Shown: positions 33,586 through 41,895 of the stretch, one piece after another
How the letters are laid out: every line of letters starts with the position of its first letter
Numbering within the stretch: the stretch's first letter is position 1
Notes under the pieces: generated by a model
The model's input: only the letters and a program-made list of their open reading frames with translations
What the model was told of the DNA's origin: nothing
Databases searched by the model: none
Source: Heliopora coerulea
Lineage: Eukaryota > Cnidaria > Anthozoa > Scleralcyonacea > Helioporidae
Reading direction: 5' to 3'
Length of the DNA stretch: 64,000 nt
NCBI GenBank assembly: GCA_030142905.1
Contig: JASJOG010000114.1
Location: forward strand, 1 to 64,000
Made by a program: the position numbers and the translations under genes

Positions 33586-34262
33586 TTATTTATAATAATT
33601 TCCAATAAAACATTTCCAATTGAACCACCATGGTTTCCCTCCACTTTGAATATTAATTCATTATAAATTCCATTTGATAATTTTATTCCTCCTGTTTCTT
33701 CAGGTGGATAAATTTTGGAAACACTTCCTTTTAGTGTTTGTTCTGTTGTTATTGGAACTTGAATAAGAATGTCACTTCTTTTACCATTTACAAAATTTTT
33801 ACTTTTATCAATCATATTACAACTTATGTTTAAATATTCCAAATTATTGTTGATATTTACTTCATTGTCACTTTCAGTTAATGTATTTGCTTGTATTACT
33901 TTATTCTCTGGAAATCCTATGATTGGTCCAAATGTCTTCAAATTTAATGTTTTATCTGATTTTATTGTACATTTTCCAGAAAATTCAACTTGTTCCAGTT
34001 CAATTGTTCCAACATTTTCTAATTCAGTTTTTAAAATATTAAAAGTATAATATCCATCTTTGAAACCAATTTTTGTATTTGCACCTTTCGTGTCATAAGT
34101 ATAATGATGAATATTTTGATATAAATTATTATAATTCCAAAAAATACTTACTGATTTTACAAACATCTCTGAACAATTGTTTAATATAATTGGTTCATCT
34201 AACGGAATTATTTTTTCGCAATTTTCATTTTTTGATATAAAAATTTTTAAAGATATTGCCAT
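33582..34262 (-). CDS. Penton/minor capsid protein candidate
   Basis: 226 residues, beta-rich, with DGYYTFNILKTEL, FGPIIGFPEN and GKRSDILIQVPI, ending IGNVLLEIIINK. This pattern recurs in Polinton and adintovirus-like elements in the gene next to the fibre and capsid genes; I take it for the single-jelly-roll minor capsid (penton) protein. Translationally coupled to the fibre gene through a 4-bp ATGA overlap, which supports a penton-fibre pair. Preceded by ATATAAATAA. Alternative: another virion surface protein. Confidence 0.5.
   Translation of the reverse strand: MAISLKIFISKNENCEKIIPLDEPIILNNCSEMFVKSVSIFWNYNNLYQNIHHYTYDTKGANTKIGFKDGYYTFNILKTELENVGTIELEQVEFSGKCTIKSDKTLNLKTFGPIIGFPENKVIQANTLTESDNEVNINNNLEYLNISCNMIDKSKNFVNGKRSDILIQVPITTEQTLKGSVSKIYPPEETGGIKLSNGIYNELIFKVEGNHGGSIGNVLLEIIINK
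33586..33596 (-). promoter_or_regulatory. TATAAATAA box abutting the start codon (fibre gene)
   Basis: The minus strand reads TATTATAAATAA then ATG. The box lies inside the last codons of the upstream gene. Confidence 0.5.
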
Positions 34263-34275
34263 TTATTTATATATT
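34263..34275 (-). promoter_or_regulatory. TATAAATAA box abutting the start codon (penton candidate)
   Basis: The minus strand reads ATATATAAATAA then ATG. Confidence 0.55.
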
Positions 34276-34296
34276 TTGTTTCAAAACTTTTTTCTG

Positions 34297-34323
34297 GACC
34301 TGTGGTCGATGAGGACTTTGACC
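34297..34323. repeat. Intergenic mini-hairpin pair behind the 496-residue gene
   Basis: GACC-TGT-GGTC (34297-34307), spacer gatga, then an imperfect GGAC-TTT-GACC (34313-34323). The order and spacer match the family; the second stem has decayed at one pair. It lies between the stop at 34326 and the next gene's promoter box. Confidence 0.7.
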
Positions 34324-34325
34324 GA

Positions 34326-35816
34326 TCATAGCACGTACCGCGCAATTAAAAATCCACCAATTATTGATAAAGATAAAATAATAATATTTTCTGATGACGG
34401 AGTTGCTGGAGTGATTGGTTTGGGTTTCAATTGTTTGTTGTTTTTGAGGGTCTTTGGTTGTTTTTCAGTTCCTAATGTTTCCAATTTTTTCAAGCCTATG
34501 TTGTGTTGTTTTTTAGCAGGAGATGTTTCGCGAGTCTTTGACCTGTAATAATTTAAATTTTCATTAATTCCAAAAACCATATTTTCATCAGAAACTTTTA
34601 ATTTGTTATTATAACCATCAATAGGATTTTTTAAAATAATTAAACTGCTCGGAATTAACCATAAAGTTGGACTTATAGCAGTATTTAAAACTACATTAGT
34701 TGATGAAATTGCTTGATTCATATTATTAATCCATGTTGATGTATCGTAATTTATAATAGAATCTTCAAAAATTTGTCTAAAAACTTTTTGTGTTTCCAAT
34801 GCTGAAGCTCTATTTGAAACAATACTTTGTCTAGTTCTAGCTTGTGAACCAAGAATTGTATAGAGATATGTTTCAATACTTTGATTTAACAATTCTGTTC
34901 CATTTTTTGTAAACCCATTTGATATTCTAGGTATAAATTTTTTATAATCATTTTGTGTGTCTCTAATTTGTCCTGGACCGTGTTGATATCCTAGCCATGG
35001 CGTACTCATATCAATTGCATGAGAATCTCCAATGTGTCTTTTTTTTCCTGAAATTTCTTGCCATGTCCATTTTGGATAGTGATCTTTTAAAAAACCAGCA
35101 TTAAATTTATAAAAGTTTTCATTATCACCATTTCTCAGTTGCCACATAATTCTTCTAACTGTAAAATATAGATGAAATCTCATAAATGATGTAATTTGTT
35201 TTGGAACATCAGCTGAAAATAATAAATGTTGTATTGAAATTCCACATCCACAAGTCGCAATCCATGTTCCTATAATGCTTTGAAAATATGGTTCATTAAG
35301 TGACCATTTTGCATTATCATCTGTAGTTATATTCAATCCGGGTAAATTACTTTGAAAATAATCTGTATTGTTTACATAAATCCTAAACTGATTTATAGGA
35401 TAACTTAAAACATATTGTGTAGGAAAATTATCCCAATAATAAGATTTTCCAGCATAACCAACATGTCTTTTTCCTCTTGGTAATTCTTGTATGCTTCCTC
35501 CAAGTTTCCAAATTTTTGGAAAATTTGGTTTTGGTTTATTTATTGTTAAATATTTTGTCATATTTGGGTCATTTTTAAATGTATCTGAATTTATATCTGT
35601 TGACAAAAACGAATTATTTTTAAACCAAATATGATAACCTTGAAAAACAGCATTTTTATCAAAATCAGCTTCAAAAGTGAATTTGGACATGTCTGCATAT
35701 GGATATTTCTTTTTAAAATATTTTTTCTCCAATTCAACATCTTCTTTAATATTTTTCATAACATAATCATAATTTTTCCCATAATATTTTCTTTCCATTT
35801 CTTCAGTTGAATTCAT
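34326..35816 (-). CDS. Polinton tail-anchored protein of unknown function, 496 residues
   Basis: Rich in Trp, Tyr and Asn, with recognisable blocks FEADFDKNAVFQGYHIWF, WIATCGCGISIQHLLFSADV, RFHLYFTVRRIMWQLRNG and LGSQARTRQSIVSNRASALE. The last 20 residues form one membrane segment (IIILSLSIIGGFLIARYVL), so it is probably tail-anchored. It is conserved in cnidarian Polintons in my recollection but I cannot assign a role; a virion structural or membrane protein is likely from its place next to penton and fibre. Starts 21 bp from the divergent integrase gene. Frame intact. Confidence 0.65.
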   Translation of the reverse strand: MNSTEEMERKYYGKNYDYVMKNIKEDVELEKKYFKKKYPYADMSKFTFEADFDKNAVFQGYHIWFKNNSFLSTDINSDTFKNDPNMTKYLTINKPKPNFPKIWKLGGSIQELPRGKRHVGYAGKSYYWDNFPTQYVLSYPINQFRIYVNNTDYFQSNLPGLNITTDDNAKWSLNEPYFQSIIGTWIATCGCGISIQHLLFSADVPKQITSFMRFHLYFTVRRIMWQLRNGDNENFYKFNAGFLKDHYPKWTWQEISGKKRHIGDSHAIDMSTPWLGYQHGPGQIRDTQNDYKKFIPRISNGFTKNGTELLNQSIETYLYTILGSQARTRQSIVSNRASALETQKVFRQIFEDSIINYDTSTWINNMNQAISSTNVVLNTAISPTLWLIPSSLIILKNPIDGYNNKLKVSDENMVFGINENLNYYRSKTRETSPAKKQHNIGLKKLETLGTEKQPKTLKNNKQLKPKPITPATPSSENIIILSLSIIGGFLIARYVL

Positions 35817-35837
35817 TGTTTATTTTAATAAAAATAA
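35817..35837. promoter_or_regulatory. 21-bp divergent promoter spacer
   Basis: The whole gap between two divergent start codons is tgtttattttaataaaaata plus one a. Both genes must take their core promoters from this AT box or from the neighbouring coding sequence. Confidence 0.5.
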
Positions 35838-36095
35838 ATGAACAAAGTTAGCGACAAAGAAGTTGTTATTGAACAAGAGTTAAGAGACATTTACTACAAC
35901 CCAGAAACAGGTTATCAATCTGCGGAAAGACTTTATCAAAAAGCAAAAGAAAAGGGATTAAAAGTCAGTAGAAAAATTGTGCAAGACTGGTTAAAAACAC
36001 AAGATACTTTTACAAGATACAAACCAATTGTTAGAAGGCATAAATTCCAAAGAACATTTGTCAAAGATTTAGCGATCAAATACAAATGGACTTAA
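35838..36095 (+). pseudogene. Polinton integrase, N-terminal fragment
   Basis: 85 codons covering the N-terminal helical region of the integrase (NPETGYQSAERLYQKAKEKG, DWLKTQDTFTRYKPIVRRHKFQ). Conserved sequence passes into the frame starting at 36086 after a one-base loss near 36072 (ttagcgatc), so the fragment runs into a stop at 36093-36095. Confidence 0.8.
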
Positions 36096-36976
36096 TTGAT
36101 ATGAGAAAATATCAAAAACAAAACAAAGGATATTATTGGATACTTACTGCTGTTGAAATTCTAAGTCGATATGCATTCGCTATTCCTGTTTACAGAAAAG
36201 ATACTAAAAACATGACAAAAGCTGTGGATGAATTATTGAAAAAATTCAAAAAAAGATTTGATAAATATCCGAATGTAGCTCAATTTGATGAAGGAAAAGA
36301 ATTTTATAATGTTGGTGTAAAAAAACTATTGAAGGAACATAATGTTGAATATTTTTCCACAAAATCTGTTAGAAAAGCAGCTATAGTTGAAAGATTTAAC
36401 AGAACTCTAAAAACATCCATGTGGAAATATTTTTACAGTAAAGGAACTTATAATTGGATTAACATTTTGAGTAACCTTGTAGATAATTATAATAATACTA
36501 AAGACAGTAGTATATTAATGAAACCTGCTGATGTGAACAAGTCTAACAAAGACCAAGTGTGGATTACACTATATGGTTATCCATTAGGAGATTTACCTTT
36601 ACCTAAATTCAGAATTGGTGATACTGTTAGGATTTCTAAATATAAGAATATCTTTACAAAAGGTTATGAAGCTAATTTTACAGAAGAAATTTTTAAAATT
36701 GTAAAAGTATTTAGAGGTGATCCAAACATGTATGAAGTAGAAGATTTAGAAGGAGAACCAATCATTGGGAAATTTTATGAACAGGAACTATCTGCTGTGG
36801 ATAAAAAGGATGATATATATAAATTAGAGAAAATATTAAAAAGAAAAAAAGTGAAAGGTAAAAATATGGTGTTGGTAAAGTGGTTAGGTTATGATAATAA
36901 ACATAACTCTTGGATCGCGCAAAGCGCTCTGAGCAGCTTAGCTGCGATCGCACAAGAAAATATTCAAAACATGTAA
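36086..36976 (+). pseudogene. int: Polinton integrase, catalytic core and chromodomain
   Basis: Retrovirus-type DDE integrase that joins the element ends to target DNA. Catalytic triad seen as Asp2 or Asp5 (MDLIDM), Asp68 (VAQFDEGKEF) and Glu102 (AAIVERFNRTLK). An SH3-like segment follows, then a chromodomain at about 245-283 (YKLEKILKRKKVKGKNMVLV, KWLGYDNKHNSW), which in other elements guides insertion to particular chromatin. The last 20 residues (IAQSALSSLAAIAQENIQNM) come from hairpin patch 36916-36944 and replace the usual short tail. The true start is in the previous fragment. Confidence 0.9.
36912..36950. repeat. Paired mini-hairpin at the integrase C-terminus (in frame)
   Basis: GCGC-AAA-GCGC (36916-36926), spacer tctga, GCAGC-TTA-GCTGC (36932-36944). 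The whole is enclosed by ggatcgc and gcgatcgc, so it can also fold as one larger structure. Confidence 0.85.
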
Positions 36977-37006
36977 GATGATAAATTAAAAAAAATAAAT
37001 AAATAA

Positions 37007-37765
37007 ATGTCTGAAGGTTTTGATGATATAGAAATGAGAAATAGAAATATGGAAGACCGCGAGGAAGAAGAGGAAGCCCGTGAGGACGAAGACCGTGAGG
37101 AGGGGGAAACAAGTTTTGGTGGGGATGACCCTGATGACCCTGCGGGTCATAATAGAAGTACAAACATAATAAACACAGAAAATCAAAAAAGCAAATTTAA
37201 TGGGGTTAAATATATACCTGATGTGAAAAAAGATGCGGGATCTATAAGGAGATTAATTACTGGTGATAGAAAAAAATCTTTCAAAAAAAAATTCGATGTT
37301 ACCCTCGAAAAGAAAAATGGTCCAAATTCAAGCACATTGTTAGACAAAACTGTATTTGTTAGAGACCAAAAAGGAAACAGCAAAGCTGGCGCAAGCAATG
37401 TTTCAATTATTTTCAAAGGTGAAAAAATTGGTAATGTCAATTCAAAAAATGAACCAGAGTTATTTACCAAAAAAAATAAGAAATATGTTGATGAATTCAA
37501 TGATTATATGAGAAAAGCAATCAAAGAATATAAAAAAACTCCAAGAGCAGCAATCCAAGAAAGAATTGGAGCTGAAGATAATGAAACCAATGAGGAAATT
37601 TTTTATGAGACTATCACCAATGATTCTATTTTAAAAATTCAAAATAAAATTGATAATATAATTGATGAAAACAACTTAAAAAAGTTTATAGATAATAATC
37701 AGGACCCAAGACGAACATTATTTGAAAGAGATGAATTAAGAGAATTTAGAGAAATAGTATATTAG
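37007..37765 (+). pseudogene. Putative virion membrane-active protein, N-terminal part
   Basis: 252 codons to a TAG at 37763-37765; the same frame continues open to 38395. Acidic Arg/Glu/Asp-rich N-terminus (residues 10-45), then a conserved block with NTENQKSKFNGVKYIPDV and KDAGSIRRLITGD. The start ATG follows aaataaataaataa. The protein is of a kind conserved in cnidarian Polintons as I recall; function unknown. The stop may be a nonsense mutation, an assembly error, or a readthrough stop. Confidence 0.65.
37134..37150. repeat. 7-bp stem mini-hairpin in a coding region
   Basis: ATGACCC-TGC-GGGTCAT, a perfect stem with a triloop, in frame. Not paired with a second hairpin. Confidence 0.65.
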
Positions 37766-38395
37766 GGGGATATTGATTCTACGCTTGGCGACGGCTACGC
37801 CGATCTGTCAGAAAATGAAAAAAAAGAAGTTATACGTGGAAAAATTGATGGTTTTGATAGAGAGCATCAATATTGGAAAAATAAATCTGATTTAGAAACA
37901 GCCGAACCCCAAAAAAGTATATATAAAAGTTTTTCAGAAATTGCAAAACTTCAAGCAGATAAAATGAGACTTGAAAATAATGAAAGACCAATTAGTGAAG
38001 AAGGAATAAATATTTTAAATGAAAATGCTGAAGAATCTGAGCTTGGAAGATTAGAAAGATTTAAAAAATGGGCAAAAGAAAATCTCGCAGGTTTATCAGC
38101 AATAGCAATTTCTGTTGCGGGTATAATTACAACAATAGTTATAGGAGCAAGAAACGCATTAAAAAAAGGTGCAAGTGCAGTTGGAAAATTAGGAAAAGCA
38201 ATTGCAAATATAGGTAAAAACTTTGGCGCAGTCATTTCGGCAGTTTTAAATTTAATTTCTCAAATATTATCATGGGGTGCAAAAGGTATTGCTTTTCTAG
38301 CTAAAAATTTATGGATATTAGTTATTGCAATTACTTACTTTTTATACAATGAATACCGAAAGAACAAAGAATACCGAAAGGGTAATAAAGATTAA
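37766..38395 (+). pseudogene. Putative virion membrane-active protein, C-terminal part
   Basis: Continues the frame of 37007-37765 after its TAG. Residues around 38070-38360 form an Ala/Gly/Ile/Lys-rich stretch (GLSAIAISVAGIITTIVIGA, KKGASAVGKLGKAIANIG) with amphipathic and transmembrane character, then a clear membrane segment (FLAKNLWILVIAITYFLY) and a Lys/Arg tail. The style resembles membrane-lytic capsid proteins of adenovirus-like viruses; that is inference. An ATG at 37964 could give a shorter independent product. Confidence 0.6.
37782..37802. repeat. Paired mini-hairpin 17 nt after the in-frame TAG
   Basis: CGC-TTG-GCG (37782-37790) followed by CGGC-TAC-GCCG (37792-37802). In frame, in an AT-rich gene. 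Confidence 0.7.
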
Positions 38396-38422
38396 AAAAA
38401 AAATTTTTTTGTATAATAAAAA

Positions 38423-39662
38423 ATGAATAGAGTAAACGAATTATATCCAGGATATAAAAGATCAAAAATGAGTGAAATTAAGGGAAACAGAACAAGACAT
38501 GTTGTAAGTTTGAATCCGAATAAAGTAAATCCTGAAGAAGAACTTTATATAGATATTCCAAAATTAAATCCTAATTTGTGTCTTGTTCCTGATTCATTAA
38601 AATTGTTATTTAATTTTAAAAATGCAAATACTAAATCGTGGTTTTTAAATAATTTATCAAAATTGTTAAAGAAAAGATTGGTTGTTAAATTTGCTGGAGA
38701 AATTGTTTACGATAATAGTGGAGAATTTTTACTAGAAATTTACAAAGATCTCTGGAAACCTGAATTCGAAAGAGCAGATATGGTTGAATATGGAATCGCG
38801 AGAGAGAATCTTAGAAAATTAATTTCAAAAGATGACTCTGGAGCAACAAGTGGTAGTCCAGAAAAAGTTTCTAATAAATTAATGTATGATATTTATGGAA
38901 CAAAACAGTGCTTAAAATTAGAAGAAATACTTTCAGATCATGGGTTATATGTTCCTTATGGGATGATTAACAATTTTCAATATATTTTAACTTTTCCAAA
39001 AGCTAGTGAAATTATGGTTGCACAAAGAGGACAAAGTGTTGGGGGATATACTTTGGAAAATTTAGAACTAGAGTATGAAACGATTGAAAACCAAGACTTG
39101 GCAATTGATGTTTTATCAAATTACACCACAGGAAGATCATTATCATATAATTATGTAACTTTGATGAAAACAGTAGAATGGGATAAAGACGCGACTTTGC
39201 ATAATGAAACCATAAATATCCCACGGAAAAGTGTGAAAGCAGTTGTTCTGTTATTTAGAAATAAAACTATCACAGATAGTGAACAATTTGTTTATCCAAA
39301 TATAACAGACGTCAAAATTAGTGTTGAAGGAGTCCCAAATAGCATATATTCCCAAGGTATGCCGAAAAGAAGATTTTTTGAAGAAGCATTTAGAATATTT
39401 CGCTGCGGATATTTTGACTGTGATGCAGTTTTGAGTATTGAAAAATTTTATAAAGATTCATTTGCATTATGTGAGGATTTAAGAACATTAGATGATAACT
39501 TTGTTTATAGGAATGGTAAAAAATTAGTAAACACACAGTCTGGATTGTTGTTAAAAATTAAAAAAAACTGCTATTTCTGCAAATGTAATGTGTCATATAT
39601 TTGTGATAAGTGATGGATTGTTAAACATTGTAAATAAAGATTTGTCTTCAATTCAATTTTGA
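38423..39662 (+). pseudogene. Major capsid protein (double jelly roll) with a C-terminal frameshift
   Basis: Forms the hexon-like trimers of the Polinton/adintovirus virion. The open frame 38423-39613 gives 396 residues with family blocks LVPDSLKLLFNFKNANTKSW, DHGLYVPYGMINNFQY, GGYTLENLELEYETIEN and VEGVPNSIYSQGMPKRRFF. After the A8 run at 39560-39567 the frame reads into an unrelated Cys-rich tail, while the conserved C-terminal sequence continues in the +1 frame to a TGA at 39660-39662. The defect is a length change in that run (assembly error, mutation, or possibly tolerated slippage). The start ATG follows gtataataaaaa. Confidence 0.8.
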
Positions 39663-39683
39663 AAACAAGATTAAAAATAAAAA

Positions 39684-40283
39684 ATGAATGACAAAAAACC
39701 ATTTAATATGATAATTGTTGGAATGACTGCTTGTGGAAAAACAAAATATCTTTTAGATTTTATAGAAAATAAATATAAAAATTATTTTGATTATATTTTT
39801 TTAATTTGTCCGACATTTGAATGGAATAAAACTTATGAAAATTGGAAATATGATAAAGATGAAGATTTTATTGCTATTCCTTGTGATCAAGATAATGTTG
39901 AAGATTGGTTAAAATTTATAGTTGACTTTTCAAAAGGAAGTAAAGGTTTAATCATATTGGATGATCGTGCAAGTGGAAAAAATGTTAAAAATAGAACAAG
40001 TGAGTTGGTTAAATTGGGACTTAGTGCTAGACATTTTAATCTTTCTGTTGTTGTAATTACACAACAATTGACATCTATTGCTAAACCATTTAGAGAAAAT
40101 ATTTCAAAATTAGTCACATTTTATAACACGAATAAAAAAGATATGACAACAATAATTCAAGAATATTTAGATTTAGGTGACCGCAAAGAATTGGAAAAAA
40201 TTTTAGAAACATTAAAAACAAAAAAATATTCAAGATTAGAAATTAATTTAATTTTTCCATTTGGTTATAAAATAAATGAGTGA
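39684..40283 (+). CDS. FtsK/HerA-type genome-packaging ATPase
   Basis: Powers DNA packaging into the capsid. 199 residues with Walker A GMTACGKT (13-20), Walker B GLIILDD with Asp93/Asp94, and VVVITQQ (122-128) as the sensor strand with Gln. Length and motif spacing match the short Polinton/A32-type ATPases. Frame intact; its stop overlaps the start of the next gene by 8 bp (40276-40283), where aaataaATGag again gives the start box. Confidence 0.92.
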   Translation: MNDKKPFNMIIVGMTACGKTKYLLDFIENKYKNYFDYIFLICPTFEWNKTYENWKYDKDEDFIAIPCDQDNVEDWLKFIVDFSKGSKGLIILDDRASGKNVKNRTSELVKLGLSARHFNLSVVVITQQLTSIAKPFRENISKLVTFYNTNKKDMTTIIQEYLDLGDRKELEKILETLKTKKYSRLEINLIFPFGYKINE

Positions 40284-40827
40284 AAATAGTGAACATGTAG
40301 AAGTCCCGCAAATTGAGACAAGTACAACCTCCAGTGAAGAAAAGCAAACGCAAGATGCTAAAAAAGAAGTAATGAAAAAACGAGAAGAATTGATAAAATT
40401 GTCTGAAGATGGGGAAATTAGTCAATCAGTACAAAATTTGAAAAAATCAAGTGATCAGGTAATATTAAAAATTTATGCTGAATATGAAGTAAAACAAGCA
40501 GAAAAAGCAAACGTATTTTTAACAGATTTACTAATTAGTAAATTTGCAGATTTATTAGGAGGGTTAGAAGCAATTGAAAGCAGTGAAGAATTGGAAAAAG
40601 AACTGGTGAAAGATAAACTATTAAAAAGAGATGTAAAATCTGTAGTTGAAAAACTAAGTCCATATTTACCATATCTTGGAATATTATCTGGTGGAGTTAC
40701 AGTTGGAAAACATGTTATTAAAAAACATAGCAAAAAAGATGGTGGCAGAGCTGGACATCAAGACGGTATCGAGCGAAGCTCTCAGCAGCGAAGCTGCAGT
40801 GAACCATCAACAAGTCAAACTGAATAA
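40276..40827 (+). CDS. Polinton conserved protein, 183 residues, unknown function
   Basis: Acidic, Ser/Thr/Glu-rich N-terminus, a helical middle (residues 30-100), then FADLLGGLEAIESSEEL, LLKRDVKSVVEKLSPYLPYL and a Gly-rich hydrophobic segment (GILSGGVTVGKHVIKKH) before a basic end. The last 25 residues contain a hairpin-encoded patch (IERSSQQRSCSEPSTSQTE). Overlaps the ATPase by 8 bp, so it is probably co-transcribed. It recurs next to the ATPase in related Polintons as I recall. Not identified functionally. Confidence 0.65.
   Translation: MSENSEHVEVPQIETSTTSSEEKQTQDAKKEVMKKREELIKLSEDGEISQSVQNLKKSSDQVILKIYAEYEVKQAEKANVFLTDLLISKFADLLGGLEAIESSEELEKELVKDKLLKRDVKSVVEKLSPYLPYLGILSGGVTVGKHVIKKHSKKDGGRAGHQDGIERSSQQRSCSEPSTSQTE
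40771..40797. repeat. Paired mini-hairpin at the 183-residue gene C-terminus (in frame)
   Basis: GAGC-GAA-GCTC (40771-40781), spacer TCA, GCAGC-GAA-GCTGC (40785-40797), preceded by atc. Near-identical to the complement of 29424-29450. Confidence 0.9.
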
Positions 40828-40861
40828 TTTTATAATATATATTGTATTATAAAATTAAAAA

Positions 40862-41245
40862 TTATTCTGTAGATTCTGAAGACGAAGGTTTAACAATTGT
40901 GTCTTTTCTGGTTATTTTACTCATAAGTGTATTTATTATTTTATCTTTTTCTTTTGAGTTATTGTTTGTTGATTCTTCATTTTCTAAAGATTTTAGTAAT
41001 TTCAAATGATTATTATTTTCTGAAAACTGAATTTCATGTATATTATTTTTCCCAAACGTCATTCCGGCTTCAAAATCTTTCATTCCAACATCAACATGAG
41101 CACCGATTCTAAAACCACTTTTTTGAATTTTTCTAAAATTTATTGGTGGATAACCATGAAGATTTAAATCTAACTTTGTATCCTTTCCTAATTCCTTATT
41201 GGAATTATTTTTATTATTTGTTTTTGATGATATACAATTTCCCAT
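40862..41245 (-). CDS. Putative myristoylated membrane-associated protein, 127 residues
   Basis: Begins MGNCISSK, a textbook N-myristoylation signal (Gly2, Ser6) with Cys4 available for palmitoylation, the pattern of Src-type and viral membrane-anchored proteins. The rest is polar, with Asn/Lys-rich low complexity (KTNNKNNSNKELGKD), a possible beta segment (GFRIGAHVDVGMKDFEAGMT) and a Ser-rich acidic tail. No membrane span. The ATG follows AATAATAAATAAAAA. Role unknown; host-membrane docking during assembly or entry is inference. Convergent with the 183-residue gene, 34 bp between stops. Confidence 0.65.
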   Translation of the reverse strand: MGNCISSKTNNKNNSNKELGKDTKLDLNLHGYPPINFRKIQKSGFRIGAHVDVGMKDFEAGMTFGKNNIHEIQFSENNNHLKLLKSLENEESTNNNSKEKDKIINTLMSKITRKDTIVKPSSSESTE

Positions 41246-41263
41246 TTTTTATTTATTATTTTT

Positions 41264-41467
41264 TTATTCTTGATAATAACTAATTTTTCCACAAATTTTA
41301 CATCGAAATGTTCTAGGTTCTGAAATATAAATATAAAGTTTAAAAACATCATTCCAAAAAAATCTAAACAATTTGCTAAATCTTAGGTAAAAATTTAGAA
41401 TTTTCAAGCATTTTTTACATATTGTAAATAAATATCTATTAGTATTTCTTAAAACTATATCATACAT
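41264..41467 (-). CDS. Small protein with two CxxC pairs, 67 residues
   Basis: MYDIVLRNTNRYLFTICKKC start, then aromatic-rich basic sequence and CKIC near the C-terminus; the CxxC pairs about 38 residues apart could bind zinc. Stop lies 18 bp upstream of the myristoylated protein's start, same strand. No family recognised; short, so coding status is moderate. Confidence 0.45.
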   Translation of the reverse strand: MYDIVLRNTNRYLFTICKKCLKILNFYLRFSKLFRFFWNDVFKLYIYISEPRTFRCKICGKISYYQE

Positions 41468-41493
41468 TTTTATTTAAAACAAAATTCTTAAAA

Positions 41494-41517
41494 ACGCTTC
41501 GCGTGCACCTTCGGTGC
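41494..41517. repeat. Abutting paired mini-hairpin between the last gene and the right TIR
   Basis: ACGC-TTC-GCGT (41494-41504) directly joined to GCACC-TTC-GGTGC (41505-41517). Two perfect stems with no spacer, surrounded by AT-rich DNA. Confidence 0.85.
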
Positions 41518-41895
41518 TGTATCTTTATAGTGTTATTAGAGTTTCCTTAAAATTGTGTAACAAAAAGACAATTCCCCCGCATGTTGTTGAGGTATTTCCC
41601 CCGCATTCCACGGACAGGATGTCAAAACTGAAGTGTCTTAATCATATATATTAAAAACAGTTTACACACATTTTTCCAAATAAGGTCATAATTTTATCAT
41701 GTGATAATCGTATGACTATTCTCAACCAATGAAAAACCAACCCATAAATTAACCTTGTGGCAAAATAAACCAAAAATCATACCAGTTGGTTTCATTTGTG
41801 GCAAAAAAACCCCAAAAGTCAAACCAGTTGGTTTCATTTGTGACAAAACAAACCAACTGGTTTGATTTAGAAGAACTGACTCGAAGATACGAAAA

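Noticed and set aside
39560..39568. Programmed -1 frameshift in the capsid gene at A-AAA-AAC
   Set aside because: A -1 shift leads to a stop after a few codons; the conserved C-terminus lies in the +1 frame, so the canonical mechanism does not fit.
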